The notes beneath the pieces are model-generated. The model was not told the DNA's origin, did not search any database, and saw only the letters and a list, made by a program, of their open reading frames with translations. A program made the position numbers and the translations under genes. Positions 6,517-14,824 of a DNA stretch of 37,694 nucleotides are shown here, piece after piece. The stretch's first letter is position 1, and each line of letters begins with the position of its first letter. Source of the DNA: Thermococcus sp. (GTDB lineage: Archaea > Methanobacteriota_B > Thermococci > Thermococcales > Thermococcaceae); contig WAPO01000069.1 of NCBI GenBank assembly GCA_015520705.1, positions 1 through 37,694 of the forward strand, read 5' to 3'.

Positions 6517-7881
6517 ATGGCCGTGAGGATGGGAATAGACTTTTTCGATGAATATATAATCAAAGAAGGTTTTCCAGAGGGTTTCACGGTTCTCGTGGCT
6601 GGAGAACCAGGGGCGGGAAAGACAATTTTCGGCGCCACATTTCTCTACAAGGGAATGGAAAAATACGGTGACAGGGCCATCTATATATCCCTTGCCGAAA
6701 CGAAGGAAGATTTCTATGAGGAGATGAGAGGCCTTGGGATGGATTTTACCGAGATGGAAAATAGAGGCCTGTTTAAATTTGTCGATTTGATAACACTCAC
6801 ACCAGAGGCTGTGGAAAAAGAAATCGAGCTTATGATGAGCGAAATACTGAAATTCAGGCCAAAGAGGATAGTAATTGATTCCATAAGCTCTTTTGCACAG
6901 CTCCTCGGTGCTGAGAAGACACGCATGTTCCTCCACACAACACTTGGGAGATTCATAAAGTCCTTCGGTGCCGTTGCTCTCCTCATAGCGGAAAAACCTC
7001 TTGGAAGAAGTGAAATCGGCTACGGCGTTGAGGAGTTTGTTGCGGATGGGCTGATAGTGCTGAGGTATCAGAAGCTCGGCGAGATAACCCACAGGATAAT
7101 GGAAATACCGAAAATGAGGAAGAGATCAGTGGAGAAGGCACAGTATGAATATGTAATAACCAACACTGGCATGCACTTTCTGGAAGTCCCGGATATGGAA
7201 TGGGAAGAGGAGGAGGCATCGAGGGAAAAGCTAACAACCGGGATACCAAAACTGGATGAACTCCTTGACGGCGGGGTTTACCGGGGATCAGTTACACTGA
7301 TAGTAGGAATGACCGGGACGGGCAAAACGACGTTTGCCATGCATTTTGCAGTTGCCAATGCGATGGCTGGCAGGAAGGCAATCTATGTGGGTTTTGAGGA
7401 GCCAATAGGACAGCTTTACCGCGCCGCTAGGGACTACGGATTCCCAATTGATGATGCACTGAAGGAAAATCTAAAGTTTGTAGGATGGATTCCGGAGTCA
7501 ATGAGCCCCGTTTACACATTCATAAGGATAAAGGAGATAATAGAAAACGAAGAACCTGATGTCCTCGTAATAGATGGCCTTACTGCCCTGAGGGAGCATA
7601 TGGATCCAGATGAGCTTGCAAAGATGGTGCGCTATCTAGGGCTCCTCATAAAGAAGCACAAAATCGCCGTTTATATGACCCTGAATGCAGAAACCAGCTT
7701 TGAGGTTGTTCCATACACAAAAGCCAGCACGCTCTCAGACAACATAATAGGACTTCGATACGCCACAGAGGAGGAGAGAATAAAGAGATACATGGCGATA
7801 ATCAAGGCAAGAGGATCGAATCATTCGAGGAAAATCCACGAGTATGAGATTACCTCAAGGGGGGTGAAGATATATGAATGA
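6517..7881 (+). CDS. Double-domain KaiC-like RecA-superfamily ATPase
   Basis: Archaeal KaiC-like protein with two RecA-type ATPase domains. The first has Walker A GEPGAGKT at residues 29-36 and Walker B KRIVIDSIS. The second has Walker A GMTGTGKT at about 264-271 and Walker B DVLVIDGLT. Each domain begins with the KaiC-type phrase (GIDFFDEYI, GIPKLDELL). There is no kaiA/kaiB nearby, so a circadian role is not implied; archaeal KaiC-like proteins are thought to act in signalling. The start is the ATG at 6517, preceded by GAGGGGTGGAG, in preference to a GTG at 6508 that overlaps that site. Length is 454 residues. The next gene overlaps its end by eight bases, so the two products are probably made together and may interact. 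Confidence 0.9.
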   Translation: MAVRMGIDFFDEYIIKEGFPEGFTVLVAGEPGAGKTIFGATFLYKGMEKYGDRAIYISLAETKEDFYEEMRGLGMDFTEMENRGLFKFVDLITLTPEAVEKEIELMMSEILKFRPKRIVIDSISSFAQLLGAEKTRMFLHTTLGRFIKSFGAVALLIAEKPLGRSEIGYGVEEFVADGLIVLRYQKLGEITHRIMEIPKMRKRSVEKAQYEYVITNTGMHFLEVPDMEWEEEEASREKLTTGIPKLDELLDGGVYRGSVTLIVGMTGTGKTTFAMHFAVANAMAGRKAIYVGFEEPIGQLYRAARDYGFPIDDALKENLKFVGWIPESMSPVYTFIRIKEIIENEEPDVLVIDGLTALREHMDPDELAKMVRYLGLLIKKHKIAVYMTLNAETSFEVVPYTKASTLSDNIIGLRYATEEERIKRYMAIIKARGSNHSRKIHEYEITSRGVKIYE

Positions 7882-8170
7882 GGGGCAAAAAATAGTCGTT
7901 AAGGCAGTCATACATTCGGTTGAAAAGGCCAATCCCACCCTTAAGAACCTTCTTGAGCTGCACCTGAAGGGCACAACCGGACAGGGGTTTGAGCTGGCAT
8001 ACAACGATCCCAAGGCCTTCAAGGATGCCGTTTCCAGGCTCTTCGGTGAATACAGTGCAAGACTTCTTGAGATGCTCATCATCAGCTATTTCCGCGAGAA
8101 TATGGGAATAAAAGGCGACTTCGACAGCCTTGAGGAGGTTGTCAGGCATCTGAAAGAGGTTTACGGCTGA
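7874..8170 (+). CDS. Small helical protein, NitrOD5/DUF3227-like, paired with the KaiC-like ATPase
   Basis: 98 residues, predicted almost wholly alpha-helical, with phrases such as LLELHLKGTTGQGFELAYNDP and SRLFGEYSARLLEMLII that resemble archaeal NitrOD5/DUF3227 proteins. That assignment is from memory and moderate in confidence. It has no cysteines and no membrane segment. The ATG lies inside the end of the KaiC-like gene (eight-base overlap, GGGGTGAAG upstream), which points to translational coupling. Its stop is two bases from the convergent CoaBC stop. A likely role is as partner or sensor for the KaiC-like ATPase; this rests only on position. Confidence 0.7.
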   Translation: MNEGQKIVVKAVIHSVEKANPTLKNLLELHLKGTTGQGFELAYNDPKAFKDAVSRLFGEYSARLLEMLIISYFRENMGIKGDFDSLEEVVRHLKEVYG

Positions 8171-8172
8171 AC

Positions 8173-9390
8173 TCAATGCAGCATGGTGCATATCCTGTCC
8201 CAGAGCCTCTCAGCCAGTTCTCTTTTACTCATTCTTGGTAGTTTTTCAGCCTTATCTCCCGTGACCCAGAAGACCTCGTTCTCCTCCCCTCCAAAGGCAA
8301 CTTCGCCCCTGTTAGCAATTACAACGTCGCTTTTCGCTTTCTCTATCTGCTCCCTCGCCCGGGATATGAGCTCATCCTCATCCACACCGTATTCCGCTTT
8401 GAAGCCCACCAGAAGCACATCCGGCTGAATTTCCTTCACCCTCTGGATTATCTTCGGCGTCGGAATCAGCTCAAGGGTAAGCGCCTGTGTGCTCTTTATC
8501 TTCTTCTCAGCCCTTTCCCTCGGTCTGAAGTCGCTTACAGCGGCGGCCAGAACCACAACATCGTACTTCTTCCCCATAAGCTCGTTTTCTATTGCACGAA
8601 GCATTTCCTCAACAGTCTCGACCTCAATCTGGTTCTCTACGAAGCTCTGAACACTCCCTTCTGTCCTGATAAGAGTTACCTCTGCCCCCCTGAACTCGGC
8701 CTCCTCGGCCATTGCAACACCCATCCTTCCCGAGCTCTTGTTTGTTATGAACCTTATGGGATCTATGTATTCCCTCGTGGCCCCTGCCGTTACCAGCACC
8801 CTTCTGCCCTTCAAATCCTTCCTGTGGAGCTTTTTAATGACATGATAAACGATTTCGCCAGTGCTGGCAACTTTTGCCTTGCCCTCCTCAAATTTGGGCC
8901 CTATGAACTCAACGCCGAGTTTTTTCAGCTTCTCCATGTTCTCTCTGACTATTGGATGCCTATACATGCTTGAATGCATGGCTGGGGCTATCATTATCGG
9001 TATGTGCGCGAAAGCCGTCGTCACGACTGTTGTCACAGGAGTATCGTCAATTCCGCAGGCTATCTTTGAAATCGTGTTTGCAGTTGCCGGGCAGACGAGG
9101 ATTAAATCCGCACTGTTTTCATGCTCCCCTGCCAGCTCAACGTGCTCGATAAAGCCCGTAATCTCTGTAACGACGGGGTTTCCTGTTGCAAACTCCATCG
9201 CATAGGGATGAATTATTTTCTGGGCGCTCTCGCTCATCACGGCATGAACCTCGGCACCGTGCCGTATAAGTTCCCTTGCGAGCTTCACGCACTCAACGGC
9301 CGCGATGCTCCCAGGTATTGCCAGAATTATCTTCTTTCCAAGGAGCTTTTTACTCTTGGTTGCATGGATAAGCCTAACGTGATGGAGCAT
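8173..9390 (-). CDS. coaBC: Bifunctional phosphopantothenoylcysteine decarboxylase / phosphopantothenate-cysteine ligase
   Basis: Two consecutive steps of coenzyme A synthesis: joining cysteine to 4'-phosphopantothenate (CoaB) and decarboxylating the product with FMN (CoaC). The N-terminal half is the flavoprotein CoaC: ILAIPGSIAAVECVKLAREL, VCPATANTISKIACGIDDTP and APAMHSSMYRHPI. The C-terminal half is CoaB: RRVLVTAGATREYIDPIRF, TNKSSGRMG (nucleotide binding) and VLAAAVSDFRP. At 405 residues it is the usual fused length. I chose the ATG at 9390 because GGTGATC lies four bases before it; a GTG at 9399 is in frame but inside that site. Its own TATA box (9421-9429) lies between it and the DUF190 gene, so it is likely a separate unit from the fluoride operon. 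Confidence 0.95.
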   Translation of the reverse strand: MLHHVRLIHATKSKKLLGKKIILAIPGSIAAVECVKLARELIRHGAEVHAVMSESAQKIIHPYAMEFATGNPVVTEITGFIEHVELAGEHENSADLILVCPATANTISKIACGIDDTPVTTVVTTAFAHIPIMIAPAMHSSMYRHPIVRENMEKLKKLGVEFIGPKFEEGKAKVASTGEIVYHVIKKLHRKDLKGRRVLVTAGATREYIDPIRFITNKSSGRMGVAMAEEAEFRGAEVTLIRTEGSVQSFVENQIEVETVEEMLRAIENELMGKKYDVVVLAAAVSDFRPRERAEKKIKSTQALTLELIPTPKIIQRVKEIQPDVLLVGFKAEYGVDEDELISRAREQIEKAKSDVVIANRGEVAFGGEENEVFWVTGDKAEKLPRMSKRELAERLWDRICTMLH

Positions 9391-9420
9391 TCTGATCACC
9401 GGAAGAAGTTCATCTAACTC

Positions 9421-9429
9421 ATATATAAT
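9421..9429 (-). promoter_or_regulatory. TATA box of coaBC
   Basis: ATTATATAT on the minus strand, about 31-39 nt before the ATG at 9390 and just after the stop of the DUF190 gene. Confidence 0.55.
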
Positions 9430-9441
9430 ATTTGGGAAGGG

Positions 9442-10194
<753 letters not shown>

Positions 10195-10198
<4 letters not shown>

Positions 10199-10452
10199 CT
10201 ATTTCTCCCCATCAGCAGGTATTTGTCTACTATCCTCTTAGTCTCCTCATCCAGCTTGCCTCCGCCCATCATCCAGTTTTCGCTCAGATAGCCGTATATC
10301 CTTATCGCAAGGGTTCGATTTGTCATGTATGCATCATAAAGCTTGTAGTTCAGGGCGGCCTGTTTCGATGAAAGTTCCATAATCTCTCGTTTCAGGGAAT
10401 CAACATCACCGCCTTTGGCTAGAAATTCCCTCGCTTTTTCTAAATATTCCAT
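10195..10452 (-). CDS. Small helical protein of the fluoride operon, paralogue D
   Basis: 85 residues from the ATG at 10452, with GGAGG about seven bases upstream; a longer reading from 10497 has no ribosome binding site. No known family recognised. It is rich in Leu, Glu and Lys and predicted helical. Residues 39-59 share a motif with the protein at 10614-11030: a Tyr, then Met, Asn, LAI, a further Ile, Gly, and a final Glu-Asn, identical at ten of 21 places. The gene overlaps its upstream neighbour by 47 bases and crcB by four. Role unknown. Its place directly before crcB suggests it helps the channel or the fluoride response. Confidence 0.65.
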
Positions 10453-10621
10453 CACCTGCCCTCCTGAGCCTTTGATTTTCCAGCTTAAGCTTTTCAAGGA
10501 CTTCTTTTAAAACTTCCTGATCTCTCATAGCCTCACGATACTTCCTCTCCATCAGGGCGACTTCCTTTTCCAGAATGTCCTTCAGCTTAAGAAGCTCGGC
10601 AATTTCCTCAAGATCACTCAT
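10406..10621 (-). CDS. Small coiled-coil protein of the fluoride operon, paralogue C
   Basis: 71 residues from the ATG at 10621; an alternative TTG lies nine bases earlier. Almost the whole chain is a charged coiled coil (ELLKLKDILEKEVALMERKY). The phrase YREAMRDQEVL, followed by LENQRLRR, resembles YYIAMDNQNL and AENKRLRK in the protein encoded just upstream, hinting at a shared origin. The start overlaps the upstream gene and the end overlaps the next one. Both overlaps are long for unrelated genes but usual in tight archaeal operons. No known function. Confidence 0.55.
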   Translation of the reverse strand: MSDLEEIAELLKLKDILEKEVALMERKYREAMRDQEVLKEVLEKLKLENQRLRRAGDGIFRKSEGISSQRR

Positions 10622-11030
10622 AGCTCTCAAACCCCATGTAATAGTGTATTAGCCTTTCAATTTCGGAATAGTCCTTATCCTCCTTTCCAAGCATTTTTCT
10701 GAGTCTCTTGTTCTCAGCTATGAGACCGGAAATCTGTATTGCCAGATTCTGGTTGTCCATGGCTATGTAGTACGTTTTGAACTTCAGGGGCGACCACTTT
10801 CCCTCAAGCTCATAGAGTTCCCTCTCCAGGCTATCTATCTCCTTCTCAAGCTCTTCAAAGTCGCCGCTTTCCTCATCCTCTATGAACCCTCCAAGGAGGA
10901 TTATCCTCAGAACCCTGTCCATTCTGAAGCCATACCTCTCACCGAGTTCTGAGATTCTCTCAAATACCTCATCAGGAATATTGAAGGTTACCTTTCTCCA
11001 TCCTGATTCAGGTCTCACCACTATCTTCAT
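10614..11030 (-). CDS. RHH-like N-terminus plus coiled coil, fluoride operon paralogue B
   Basis: 138 residues from the ATG at 11030, preceded by GGTGAGG. Residues 12-50 (WRKVTFNIPDEVFERISELG, then RMDRVLRIILLGGF) have the pattern of a ribbon-helix-helix DNA-binding or dimerisation unit: a short strand with alternating hydrophobics, then two helices. Residues 56-78 are a charged coiled coil. Residues 87-107 carry the Tyr-Met-Asn-LAI-Ile-Gly-Glu-Asn motif shared with the neighbouring small genes. It could be a regulator or a scaffold; the sequence does not decide. It overlaps the genes on both sides, so it is part of the fluoride operon. Confidence 0.65.
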   Translation of the reverse strand: MKIVVRPESGWRKVTFNIPDEVFERISELGERYGFRMDRVLRIILLGGFIEDEESGDFEELEKEIDSLERELYELEGKWSPLKFKTYYIAMDNQNLAIQISGLIAENKRLRKMLGKEDKDYSEIERLIHYYMGFESYE

Positions 11031-11334
11031 CCATCCTCACCTTAAGCTGCTGCCGGAACTCTGCGTTTTCATAACTCAGCTCACGTCTTATCTCAAAAAG
11101 GAGCATTTTATCCTTCTTCGCCTTGTTCTCAAACTCAACCAGCTCCTCATAGTGGTGCTTCATTTCTTCCAGCTTCTTTTTCAGGCTATCTCTGTGCTCA
11201 AGCAGATATCTGAGTTTGAGGACCCTCAGCGTTTTTTCAAGCTTCTCCAGCTCATAAAATCTCTTCTCAATAGCTTTCCTGTCCTGCCTTATCCTCTGAA
11301 ACTCATCCCTGCTAACTCTAAGTTCTACTTCCAA
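11008..11334 (-). CDS. Coiled-coil protein of the fluoride operon, paralogue A
   Basis: About 108 residues, almost entirely a charged helix (VSRDEFQRIRQDRKAIEKRF and onward), with no Cys and no membrane segment. I place the start at a TTG at 11334, because GGGGTGG lies five bases before it. A GTG at 11343 is in frame but forms part of that site. The C-terminal phrase FEIRRELSYENAEFRQQ resembles the Glu-Asn ending of the motif in the next two proteins, more weakly. It overlaps the upstream zinc-motif gene by 17 bases and the downstream gene by 23. Function unknown. Confidence 0.6.
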   Translation of the reverse strand: MEVELRVSRDEFQRIRQDRKAIEKRFYELEKLEKTLRVLKLRYLLEHRDSLKKKLEEMKHHYEELVEFENKAKKDKMLLFEIRRELSYENAEFRQQLKVRMDEDSGET

Positions 11335-12019
11335 AGATGCCACCCCGTAGTCTTGGCTTTCTGGGGGTCTCGCTGAAGTTCACCTGCAGAGGCAGACCCT
11401 TGAGGCTTTCAATCGCAAGAACAACAGCATCAGCCTCCTTCTTTGTCGGTGCTTCAGTCGACCTGTAATCAAATTTATCGATGAACCTCTCAACCCTCTC
11501 GCGGATTCTTCTGAGCTTCTCTATCTGGAGCTCAGTCAGCTTATCGGCATATGCTGGCTTTTTCTTCCTCAGCTCATCTAACAGCATTTCATAGTGTTTC
11601 TTGCACAGTATTGCCTCAGAATTCTGATAGACGGGCATAAGCTCCTCTATCCTCTTGGAAATTCCCGAGATTACATTTCTCTCCTTCTCCTCCGTCCTCT
11701 CACATAGGAAGCACTTGGACACCCTGATGTTCTGCTTCTGCTCCAGACTCTCAATATAGACGGAGAGCATATGGTCGTATATCACGGCAACTCCTAGGGA
11801 GCCGAGCAGGGGCTCGGAATATGCTATTTCCTTCAGTTTCCACGCATGATATGGACACAGGCCGAGGCTTTTCTTGAACTCTTCCCTCACGGAAGGGTTA
11901 TTTACATGCTCATACAGGATAGTTGAGATCTCATTTCTCTCATACTTTTCGAGGATATTGCACACTGGACAGCCGGCATTTTCAAAGGCCTCTTTAAGGT
12001 AGATTCCAATCAAGTCCAT
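11318..12019 (-). CDS. DUF6062-like protein with two CxxC/CxxxH zinc motifs
   Basis: 233 residues from the ATG at 12019, with GGTGAG four bases upstream. Two similar halves can be seen. The first has GCPVCNI followed by LCPYHAWKL. The second has KCFLCERTEE followed by LCKKHYEML. Each half thus offers CxxC plus CxxxH, a plausible zinc site. The spacing recalls the DUF6062 family (assignment from memory). The rest is helical. It is the second gene of the riboswitch-led operon, 20 bases after the toroid gene. A structural or regulatory role is likelier than catalysis, but nothing in the sequence proves it. Confidence 0.7.
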   Translation of the reverse strand: MDLIGIYLKEAFENAGCPVCNILEKYERNEISTILYEHVNNPSVREEFKKSLGLCPYHAWKLKEIAYSEPLLGSLGVAVIYDHMLSVYIESLEQKQNIRVSKCFLCERTEEKERNVISGISKRIEELMPVYQNSEAILCKKHYEMLLDELRKKKPAYADKLTELQIEKLRRIRERVERFIDKFDYRSTEAPTKKEADAVVLAIESLKGLPLQVNFSETPRKPRLRGGIFGSRT

Positions 12020-12039
12020 GACGCTCACCAGAAAAATAA

Positions 12040-12894
12040 TTAAAAGCTCAGAAGGTCATCCAGCGCCCTCAGCGCCCTGTATGTATTCTGGAAGTTTGAT
12101 ATGCCCATTTCGAGGCTTCTTCTGAAGCCGCCGTTTGGGTTTTGAAGGGCCCTTATGAAGCTTATATGCCCCTTGATGTATCTTGGTCTGCTCCCGATGA
12201 GTCTGAGCCCTCTGATGGCGTAAAAGGTGGGCTCTAAATAGGGCGGCAGGGAATATGGAACCTCAGTAAAGCCCCCGTAGACCTCGCATGCGTCAAAATG
12301 ACGCGTTCTTGGAGCACTGTATCCAAGGGCATCCAGACTGAAAATTGCCTGATAGGTCATTGTTGTCGTCGCCTGTTTAACACCGAACCCGTCTCCCTTT
12401 CTGAACTTCATTATGAAATCCCTGATTCTCTCCTTCATTTCCGGGTTAAGCCTGTAGTTCAACGCTTTCAGCGCCCTCAAAACCCAGTATGTGGCTTCAA
12501 GCGGTGTTGAAGTCCCAAATTCCTCACTTCCACCAAGACCCACGGCAAATTTCCCCTCAAGGGGGTTGTATTTGGAGAATATCAGGTCAAGCTTCTCCTC
12601 TGCCAAATCCTTTGCCCCAAGGAGAACCATGCCTTCCACTGCCATTGCCACTGCCACAACCGCTGTCTGCTTTCCTGCAGCGCTGTGGAGGAATCGGGCT
12701 GTCTTTTCTCCATCAGGAACTTCCAGCTCCAGCAGATCATGTATTTTCACAGCATAATATGTGTCGTTTATATTTGTCTCATCAAGGAGCTGGGCAAAGC
12801 AGTACCCTCCATCCTCATGGCGTCTCTCTTCAATATAACGGATAACCGCATTAGCATTAACGTATCTTCCAATTTCATAAAGCTTCGAGCCCAT
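12040..12894 (-). CDS. Alpha/alpha-toroid (prenyltransferase/squalene-cyclase-like repeat) protein led by a fluoride riboswitch
   Basis: 284 residues from the ATG at 12894. The ribosome binding site GGAGG lies about seven bases upstream, directly after the riboswitch. Repeats of the QW/prenyltransferase-beta kind are seen: HEDGGYCFAQL, GLGGSEEFGTSTPLEATYWV, GDGFGVKQATTTMTYQAIFS, YGGFTEVPYSLPPYLEPTFY and NPNGGFRRSLEMGISNFQNT. Each has a Gly-Gly/Phe turn followed by a helix with T.YA or similar, consistent with an alpha/alpha barrel. I see no DxDD cyclase motif and cannot confirm a zinc site, so the enzyme class is unknown. A longer in-frame reading from 13002 would run through the riboswitch and is rejected. 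Control by fluoride is the strongest clue to its role. Confidence 0.8.
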   Translation of the reverse strand: MGSKLYEIGRYVNANAVIRYIEERRHEDGGYCFAQLLDETNINDTYYAVKIHDLLELEVPDGEKTARFLHSAAGKQTAVVAVAMAVEGMVLLGAKDLAEEKLDLIFSKYNPLEGKFAVGLGGSEEFGTSTPLEATYWVLRALKALNYRLNPEMKERIRDFIMKFRKGDGFGVKQATTTMTYQAIFSLDALGYSAPRTRHFDACEVYGGFTEVPYSLPPYLEPTFYAIRGLRLIGSRPRYIKGHISFIRALQNPNGGFRRSLEMGISNFQNTYRALRALDDLLSF

Positions 12895-12914
12895 TCTACC
12901 GCCTCCTGAAGGTT

Positions 12915-12984
12915 GTAGAACAGGCGTCATTAGCCCCTGTGGGCAGTTCGGGCTCGAAGCCCGGGGCGGACGCCATCGCCCAAG
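12915..12984 (-). promoter_or_regulatory. Fluoride riboswitch (crcB motif)
   Basis: Minus-strand RNA matching the fluoride aptamer piece by piece. GGGCGAUG (12981-12974) leads; GGGCG pairs with CGCCC (12968-12964) as the pseudoknot. Stem P1 is GGCGUC (12974-12969) with GACGCC (12928-12923). An extra hairpin CGGGCU-UCG-AGCCCG (12963-12949) replaces a short linker. AACUGCCC then pairs with GGGC (12936-12933), followed by UAAUG and, after P1, UUCUAC. Order and spacing equal the crystallised Thermotoga aptamer, apart from the added hairpin. Its 5' end falls where transcription should start. The P1 3' strand CGCCU (12926-12922) can instead pair with AGGCG (12904-12900) at the ribosome binding site, suggesting an ON switch at translation. 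Confidence 0.93.
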
Positions 12985-13001
12985 AACCCATACATCAACC
13001 A

Positions 13002-13010
13002 CTTAAAAAC
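13002..13010 (-). promoter_or_regulatory. TATA box of the fluoride operon
   Basis: GTTTTTAAG on the minus strand. Initiation about 25 nt downstream falls at 12980-12984, exactly the 5' edge of the riboswitch. Confidence 0.6.
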
Positions 13011-13023
13011 TTTTATGGTTCAA

Positions 13024-13036
13024 TACCCTAAGGGTA
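13024..13036. promoter_or_regulatory. Perfect 13-bp palindrome in the fluoride-operon/amzA intergenic region
   Basis: TACCCT-A-AGGGTA, six-base arms around one central base, about 14 bp upstream of the fluoride-operon TATA box. A protein-binding operator is possible but not shown. Confidence 0.35.
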
Positions 13037-13060
13037 ACAAAAGAACAAGAGAACAAAAAA

Positions 13061-13068
13061 TTTAATAA
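13061..13068 (+). promoter_or_regulatory. TATA box of the archaemetzincin gene
   Basis: TTTAATAA preceded by a long A run. Initiation near 13090 leaves a short leader with GAGG before the ATG at 13104. Confidence 0.45.
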
Positions 13069-13103
13069 CTCTCCAATCTCCCATATTTAAGTGTGAGGGA
13101 TTG

Positions 13104-13745
13104 ATGCAGTTCATAGAAGCAACCTACGCTGGCAACTTCATAGATAAACAGCTGCTCTTCGATGTTTTTGATGAAGTTAACAGGTATTTCACCGAGAATG
13201 ATATAGCTGTCAGACTCGTTTATATCGGGCCGCTGAAACTCGCTCCAGGATATCTCATCAATGTAAAGACCTCGAAGGGCAATCTCAGAGCATACCCTCT
13301 CGAAGCTTTAATAGAAACCCTCTATTCCCGGCTTTTGCAGGATATAAAAGAGAATATCGAGCAGGAAGAGGAAGACGGCCCAAAAAGAATCGTCATGAAC
13401 AAAATTCTTGCCCTTACAACGTTTCCCCTGATTTCGAGGAATCCCTACTTTGACTTCTACGAGAAGTTTCTCGGATATCACGAGACTATAACAAATCTCA
13501 GAATCATGATTCTCTCCACAGAGCCCTTCTATTCGGAGGACACCGAAAAGTTCCGGATGCGTCTCTTTAAGGGCATTCTGCACGAAATCGGCCATTCATT
13601 TGGACTGGAGCACTGCAGCAATGAATGCGTGATGAACCCGCCGAAGAACCTCGAGGAGTGGGATATCAGACCTCCAACCTACTGTGACCGCTGTTTCTTG
13701 GAGCTAAGGAGAAACGTTGAATACGACTACGGGCATGGGTTCTGA
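13104..13745 (+). CDS. amzA: Archaemetzincin, zinc metalloprotease
   Basis: Metzincin-type peptidase of the AMZ family. The signature is complete: HEIGHSFGLEHC gives HExxHxxG with a third His, followed by CVM (the methionine turn) and, farther on, CDRC. The four cysteines form the extra structural zinc site typical of archaemetzincins. Length is 213 residues, with no signal peptide, so a cytoplasmic enzyme. Physiological substrates in archaea are not known. The start is the ATG at 13104, with GAGG five bases upstream; a TTG directly before it is less likely. It is divergent from the fluoride operon and followed 40 bases later by a radical SAM gene with its own TATA box. Confidence 0.92.
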   Translation: MQFIEATYAGNFIDKQLLFDVFDEVNRYFTENDIAVRLVYIGPLKLAPGYLINVKTSKGNLRAYPLEALIETLYSRLLQDIKENIEQEEEDGPKRIVMNKILALTTFPLISRNPYFDFYEKFLGYHETITNLRIMILSTEPFYSEDTEKFRMRLFKGILHEIGHSFGLEHCSNECVMNPPKNLEEWDIRPPTYCDRCFLELRRNVEYDYGHGF

Positions 13746-13752
13746 GCTAAAG

Positions 13753-13760
13753 CTTTAAGT
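13753..13760 (+). promoter_or_regulatory. TATA box of the PflX-like radical SAM gene
   Basis: CTTTAAGT, 26-33 nt before the ATG at 13786, so the mRNA is probably leaderless or nearly so. No ribosome binding site is seen. Confidence 0.45.
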
Positions 13761-13785
13761 TTTTGATTGTGTATCATCATACGGT

Positions 13786-14820
13786 ATGTTGTTCAGGTAC
13801 CCCGAAATTGCCGGGATTGGAAGTGAGACCCACTATTTTGCCGTGCTCAGGGGAGATGAAAAACCGAATTTTTATCATGTCAGAGAGGTGGAGGTGTCCT
13901 TCAGCAGAGATGCTCCCCTCGAAGAGCTCTGGGAGATACACGAGGAAGGGATGGAAAAGCTACACAGCAATGAACTTTCGGAAAACCCCGCGCAGAACCT
14001 TCTCGATCTGAAGTCCCTTATAGCCCACAGACTCATGAAGAACTGCATTCTTTGTGAAATAAAATGCAGGGCAAACAGGGAGGAGCAGGTGGGCTACTGC
14101 AGGGTGAAGGAGAGCAGAATCGCAAGTGCATTTCTGCATATCGGCGAGGAGCCAGAGCTGATACCCTCATACACGGTCTTCTTTTCGGGCTGCAACTTCC
14201 GCTGTGCCTTCTGCCAGAACTGGGACATAAGCCAGCAGAGGACAGGTGTTGGCTACTCCCCTGAAGAGACCGCCGCCGGAATTGCAGTGGCATACGCTGA
14301 GGGGGCAAAGAACGTTAATTTTGTTGGCGGAGAGCCCACCCCGAACCTGCCCTTCATCCTCGATGTCCTCAGGAACGTCAGAGTCCCGATACCCGTTATC
14401 TGGAACTCCAATATGTATATGAGCGAGGAAAGCATGAAGCTCCTCGATGGCGTGGTTGATGTCTATCTGGCCGACTTCAAATGGGGGAACAACGAGGATG
14501 CACTTAAATATTCAAAAGTTCCCCGCTACTGGGAGACTGTCACGAGAAACTTCCTCCTGGCTAAAGAGCACTACAGGGCAGAATTTCTGATCCGCCATCT
14601 GGTGATGCCGAACCATCTGGAATGCTGCACAAAGCCTGTCCTGAGGTGGATTTCAGAAAATCTCGGCAGGGATGTCAGAATAAACGTGATGTTCCAGTAC
14701 AGGCCGGAGTACAGGGCACACAGATACCCAGAAATCTCCAGAAGGCTCAGCTACGCGGAGATGGAAAGAGCGGTCGAGCTCGTCAGAGAGTTCGGCTTCA
14801 GAAACGCCCTTGTGGGATAG
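13786..14820 (+). CDS. Radical SAM protein of the PflX type (COG1313)
   Basis: 344 residues. The central radical SAM core has CNFRCAFC (CX3CX2C) for the 4Fe-4S cluster, followed by NFVGGEPTPNLPFILDVL (the GGE motif). In front of it lies a four-cysteine region NCILCEIKCRANREEQVGYC (about residues 85-104), which is characteristic of PflX-like proteins and may hold a second metal site. Such proteins resemble pyruvate formate-lyase activating enzymes, but most have no known partner. No glycyl radical enzyme gene is seen in this window. The first about 70 residues are an extra N-terminal domain. Stop and convergent stop of the next gene are four bases apart. Confidence 0.85.
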   Translation: MLFRYPEIAGIGSETHYFAVLRGDEKPNFYHVREVEVSFSRDAPLEELWEIHEEGMEKLHSNELSENPAQNLLDLKSLIAHRLMKNCILCEIKCRANREEQVGYCRVKESRIASAFLHIGEEPELIPSYTVFFSGCNFRCAFCQNWDISQQRTGVGYSPEETAAGIAVAYAEGAKNVNFVGGEPTPNLPFILDVLRNVRVPIPVIWNSNMYMSEESMKLLDGVVDVYLADFKWGNNEDALKYSKVPRYWETVTRNFLLAKEHYRAEFLIRHLVMPNHLECCTKPVLRWISENLGRDVRINVMFQYRPEYRAHRYPEISRRLSYAEMERAVELVREFGFRNALVG

Positions 14821-14824
14821 GCCA

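Noticed and set aside
6517-7881. Circadian clock gene kaiC
   Set aside because: No kaiA or kaiB, and archaeal double KaiC-like proteins are not shown to keep time.
12923-12974. tRNA-like structure (closing stem and a CGGGCT/AGCCCG arm)
   Set aside because: No acceptor, anticodon or T-arm order. The minus-strand RNA fits the fluoride aptamer in every block, so it is a riboswitch.
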